Below, piece after piece: positions 61,770 through 64,000 of a DNA stretch of 64,000 bases (position 1 is the stretch's first letter; the number at the start of each line of letters is the position of its first letter). This DNA comes from JAHJQZ01 sp963676075 (GTDB lineage: Bacteria > Pseudomonadota > Alphaproteobacteria > Rhizobiales > Devosiaceae). A program made the position numbers and the translations under genes. Under the pieces are notes generated by a model. The model was not told the origin of the DNA. It was given only the letters and a program-made list of their open reading frames with translations, and ran no database searches. Where the stretch lies: assembly GCA_963676075.2 (NCBI GenBank), contig CAXXNZ010000031.1, forward strand, positions 355,001-419,000. Reading direction: 5' to 3'.

Positions 61770-63344
61770 ATGAATGAGATTGCTTCTTTCCGTCAGGCCG
61801 TCGAGGCCTTTTTGAGTGTGCACGAGCTGTCGCCGTCGCGGTTCGGTTCCGAGATCGCCGGTGATCCGCAGTTCGTCTTCGATTTGCGGGACGGGCGAGA
61901 GCCGCGTAGCGACACCCGTGCCCGTATCCGCAAGGCCATGCAGGAGTTCGCCGAAATCCGTACCGGCACCCAGGTGCCGTTTCGCGTCGGCATCGCCGGG
62001 CTGGGTACGGTCGGGGCGGCGCTGGCGCGCATGCTGCTCGACAACCAGTCGACCATCCAGCGGCGAGGCGGCCGCCCGATCCATGCGACGCATGTCGCGG
62101 CGCGGTCCCGCGCCAAGGACCGCGGCGTCGATCTGTCCGGCGCGATCTGGCTCGATGATGCCGTCGCGCTCGCTCGCGACGCCGAGATCGATCTGTTCGT
62201 CGAACTGATCGGCGGCGAAGACGGGCCGGCCTATGCCGCCATCCGCGCTGCGCTCGAACGCGGCGTGCCGGTGGTGACCGCCAATAAGGCGCTTCTGGCC
62301 AAACACGGCGTCGAACTTGCGCGCATTGCCGAAGGTTCCGGCACCACCATCGGTTTCGAGGCGGCGGTGGCAGGCGGCATCCCGGTGATCAAGACCTTGC
62401 GCGAGGGGTTGGGCAGCGCCACCATCTCGCGCGTTTACGGCATCATGAACGGCACATGCAATTACATCCTGACCCGGATGAGCGAAGACGCCGAAGGCCG
62501 TGGCGCAAAGGGCCGTTGGCCGGCCAATTCCGCTGACGACGAAACCGGGCTCGGGTTTGAATCCTGCCTGAAGGAAGCCCAGGAGCTTGGCTATGCCGAA
62601 GCCGACCCGACCTTCGATGTCGAGGGCTTCGATACGGCTCACAAGCTCGCCATCCTGTCGACCCTTTGTTTCCAGACCGAAATTGCGCCTGACGCCATGC
62701 TGGTCGAAGGCATTTCCCGCATTTCTCCGGTCGATATCAGGGTGGCCGCCGATCTTGGCTACAAGATCAAGCTGCTTGGCATTGCCGAGCGCAGGTCGGA
62801 TGGGGTCGAGCAGCGCGTGCATCCGACGCTTGTCCCGAGGCACTCGGCCATTGCCGGGGTTGACGGTGTGCTCAACGCCATCGCCATCGAGACCGACCAT
62901 GTCGCCGCGCTGCTGCTGGCCGGGCCGGGGGCAGGGGGCGAGCCGACCGCCGCTTCGGTGCTGTCCGACATTCTCGATATCGTGCGCGGCCACAAGGTGC
63001 CGCCACTCGGTGTGCCCGCTGGCCAGCTCAAGCCGCACAAGAAGGCGGCTTTGCGCGCGCACGCCGGCGGCTATTACATCAGGCTTCAGGCGCGCGACGT
63101 GCCCGGCGCGCTGGCTTCGATCACCCGGCGCATGGCCGAGGGGGGTATTTCCATCGAAAGCGCCATCCAGCGCCCGGACCTGACCGCGATGATCCGTGGC
63201 GAGGCAGCCGAGGCCTATCGGACGGTGGTGCTGATTACCCACGATACCACCGAGGAATCTGTTAGATCTGCCTTGGCGAGCATCGATGAGGACGGCTACA
63301 CGGGTGGCACGGCGCAGCTCATTCGCATCGAGGCATTGCCGTAA
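61770..63344 (+). CDS. hom: Homoserine dehydrogenase with N-terminal HTH-like extension
   Basis: 524 aa, against about 430-440 in normal Hom. Residues about 8-60 (FRQAVEAFLSVHELSPSRFG, DPQFVFDLRDGREPRSDTRA then RIRKAM) look like a small lambda-repressor-type HTH seen alone in rhizobial proteins. The enzyme starts at about 70: VGIAGLGTVGAALARML (NAD(P) site), VVTANKALLAKHG, AGGIPVIKTLREGL, GIMNGTCNYILTRM, LGYAEADPTFDVEGFDTAHK, and a C-terminal ACT domain (IRLQARDVPGALASITRRMA). About 20 extra residues (EGRGAKGRWPANSADDET) follow ILTRM. It reduces aspartate semialdehyde to homoserine for threonine and methionine. Confidence 0.9.
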   Translation: MNEIASFRQAVEAFLSVHELSPSRFGSEIAGDPQFVFDLRDGREPRSDTRARIRKAMQEFAEIRTGTQVPFRVGIAGLGTVGAALARMLLDNQSTIQRRGGRPIHATHVAARSRAKDRGVDLSGAIWLDDAVALARDAEIDLFVELIGGEDGPAYAAIRAALERGVPVVTANKALLAKHGVELARIAEGSGTTIGFEAAVAGGIPVIKTLREGLGSATISRVYGIMNGTCNYILTRMSEDAEGRGAKGRWPANSADDETGLGFESCLKEAQELGYAEADPTFDVEGFDTAHKLAILSTLCFQTEIAPDAMLVEGISRISPVDIRVAADLGYKIKLLGIAERRSDGVEQRVHPTLVPRHSAIAGVDGVLNAIAIETDHVAALLLAGPGAGGEPTAASVLSDILDIVRGHKVPPLGVPAGQLKPHKKAALRAHAGGYYIRLQARDVPGALASITRRMAEGGISIESAIQRPDLTAMIRGEAAEAYRTVVLITHDTTEESVRSALASIDEDGYTGGTAQLIRIEALP

Positions 63345-63449
63345 AAACGTGAGAAGCCGCCGTTTTATTGGGCTGTTTGCTTTGCATGCGTATTCAATTG
63401 CGGGTAGTGATTGACCCGCACGAGGCCATAATAAGTCAGGGATAATTCG

Positions 63450-64000
63450 ATGAAGCTAGCCAAACTGGTGGACACGCCGGAAACCTCTATCGTCGGGCGC
63501 AACATGACGCTCGAAGTGGTGCGTGTCACAGAACGCGCCGCAGTTGCGGCGGTGAGCTGGCGCGGCAAAGGCGACGAAAAGGCCGCCGATCATGCCGCCG
63601 TCGAAGCAATGCGCGACGAACTCGGACGTATCCCGATCAATGGCCGCATCGTCATCGGCGAGGGCGAACGCGACGAAGCGCCGATGCTGTTCATCGGCGA
63701 ACATGTCGGGCGCGGCGACGGCATGGAAGTGGACGTTGCGGTCGACCCGCTCGAAGGCACGACCCTGTGTGCCAAGAACCAGCAGGATTCAATGTGCGTT
63801 TTGGCCATCGCCGAACGCGGTGGCTTGCTTCATGCGCCCGACGTCTACATGGAAAAAATCGCCATCGGCCCGGGCTATCCCGAAGGTGTCGTCGATCTCG
63901 ACATGTCTCCGTCCGAGAACGTCAAGTCGCTGGCCAAGGCCAAGGGCGTTCCGGTCAACGAAATTTCGGTCTGCGTGCTCGACCGGCCGCGCCATTCCGC
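63450..64000 (+). CDS. glpX: Class II fructose-1,6-bisphosphatase (3' partial)
   Basis: 183 complete codons are visible from ATG 63450 (AGGGA upstream); the gene runs off the window. GlpX motifs: VGRNMTLEVVRVTERAA, WRGKGDEKAADHAAVEAMRD, VIGEGERDEAPMLFIGEHVG, VDVAVDPLEGTTLCAKNQQD and SMCVLAIAERGGLLHAPDVY. It removes the 1-phosphate of fructose-1,6-bisphosphate in gluconeogenesis (or sedoheptulose-1,7-bisphosphate). The place after hom is the usual one in Hyphomicrobiales. Confidence 0.95.
   Translation, partial: MKLAKLVDTPETSIVGRNMTLEVVRVTERAAVAAVSWRGKGDEKAADHAAVEAMRDELGRIPINGRIVIGEGERDEAPMLFIGEHVGRGDGMEVDVAVDPLEGTTLCAKNQQDSMCVLAIAERGGLLHAPDVYMEKIAIGPGYPEGVVDLDMSPSENVKSLAKAKGVPVNEISVCVLDRPRHS

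Overview
The window looks like chromosomal DNA from a GC-rich alphaproteobacterium of the order Hyphomicrobiales (Rhizobiales). The grounds are the ctaA-rplM-rpsI block, the aminotransferase / homoserine dehydrogenase / glpX set, an ArsR-methyltransferase fusion of the SahR type next to metF, a type-A RNase P RNA, and intergenic palindromic repeats of the rhizobial RIME kind. A Devosiaceae-like relative is plausible, but the genus cannot be fixed by eye. I saw no tRNA, rRNA, CRISPR, phage or insertion sequence.

Layout. 0-5.4 kb: two membrane chemoreceptors ending in a WSEF tether, then a soluble receptor with inverted domain order. 5.4-8.1 kb: a small exported protein, a DUF2461 protein and a GAF-HD-GYP phosphodiesterase. 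8.2-17.1 kb: an OsmC-like gene, a YdeP-type molybdopterin oxidoreductase, an NMT1/THI5-type ABC transporter, a second GAF-HD-GYP gene and ettA. Four genes in this stretch are broken only by small insertions or deletions, which looks more like sequence error than decay. 17.1-25.5 kb: an AraC regulator divergent from an alpha/beta hydrolase, two EamA-type exporters (one RarD), a diguanylate cyclase, a GH27 glycosidase and a small membrane protein. 25.6-30.7 kb: a DUF2336 protein, sahR-metF with a clear operator, a proline-rich anchored protein and a TerB-DnaJ protein. 30.7-36.1 kb: a serine hydrolase, a ferric-reductase-like flavocytochrome, a serine-rich unknown and a membrane protein. 36.3-36.7 kb: rnpB.

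37.1-46.3 kb is a compact Wzx/Wzy-type polysaccharide locus: polymerase/ligase, priming phosphotransferase, GT4, Wza-like lipoprotein, a very unusual Wzz protein fused to a P-loop-less kinase-like domain, and a NodB deacetylase. The gene set resembles holdfast / unipolar polysaccharide loci. A GGDEF-EAL protein follows directly. Counting the two HD-GYP proteins and the cyclase, the window carries four c-di-GMP turnover proteins and four chemoreceptor-like proteins, so it is rich in motility/attachment control.

48.5-64 kb: a DUF2842 protein, ctaA, rplM-rpsI, a ureohydrolase, an sdpR-sdpI-like pair, a GT1 glycosyltransferase, a class I/II aminotransferase, a NIT-domain chemoreceptor, a metallophosphoesterase overlapping a diacylglycerol-kinase-like gene, L-lactate dehydrogenase, a homoserine dehydrogenase with an extra N-terminal helix-turn-helix-like domain, and the start of glpX.

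The candidates for undescribed biology that I rank highest are the Wzz-linker-pseudokinase protein, the HTH-homoserine dehydrogenase fusion, the inverted soluble chemoreceptor and the well-formed operators (SahR type, AraC type, RutR-like). All functions are read from sequence motifs without database searches.
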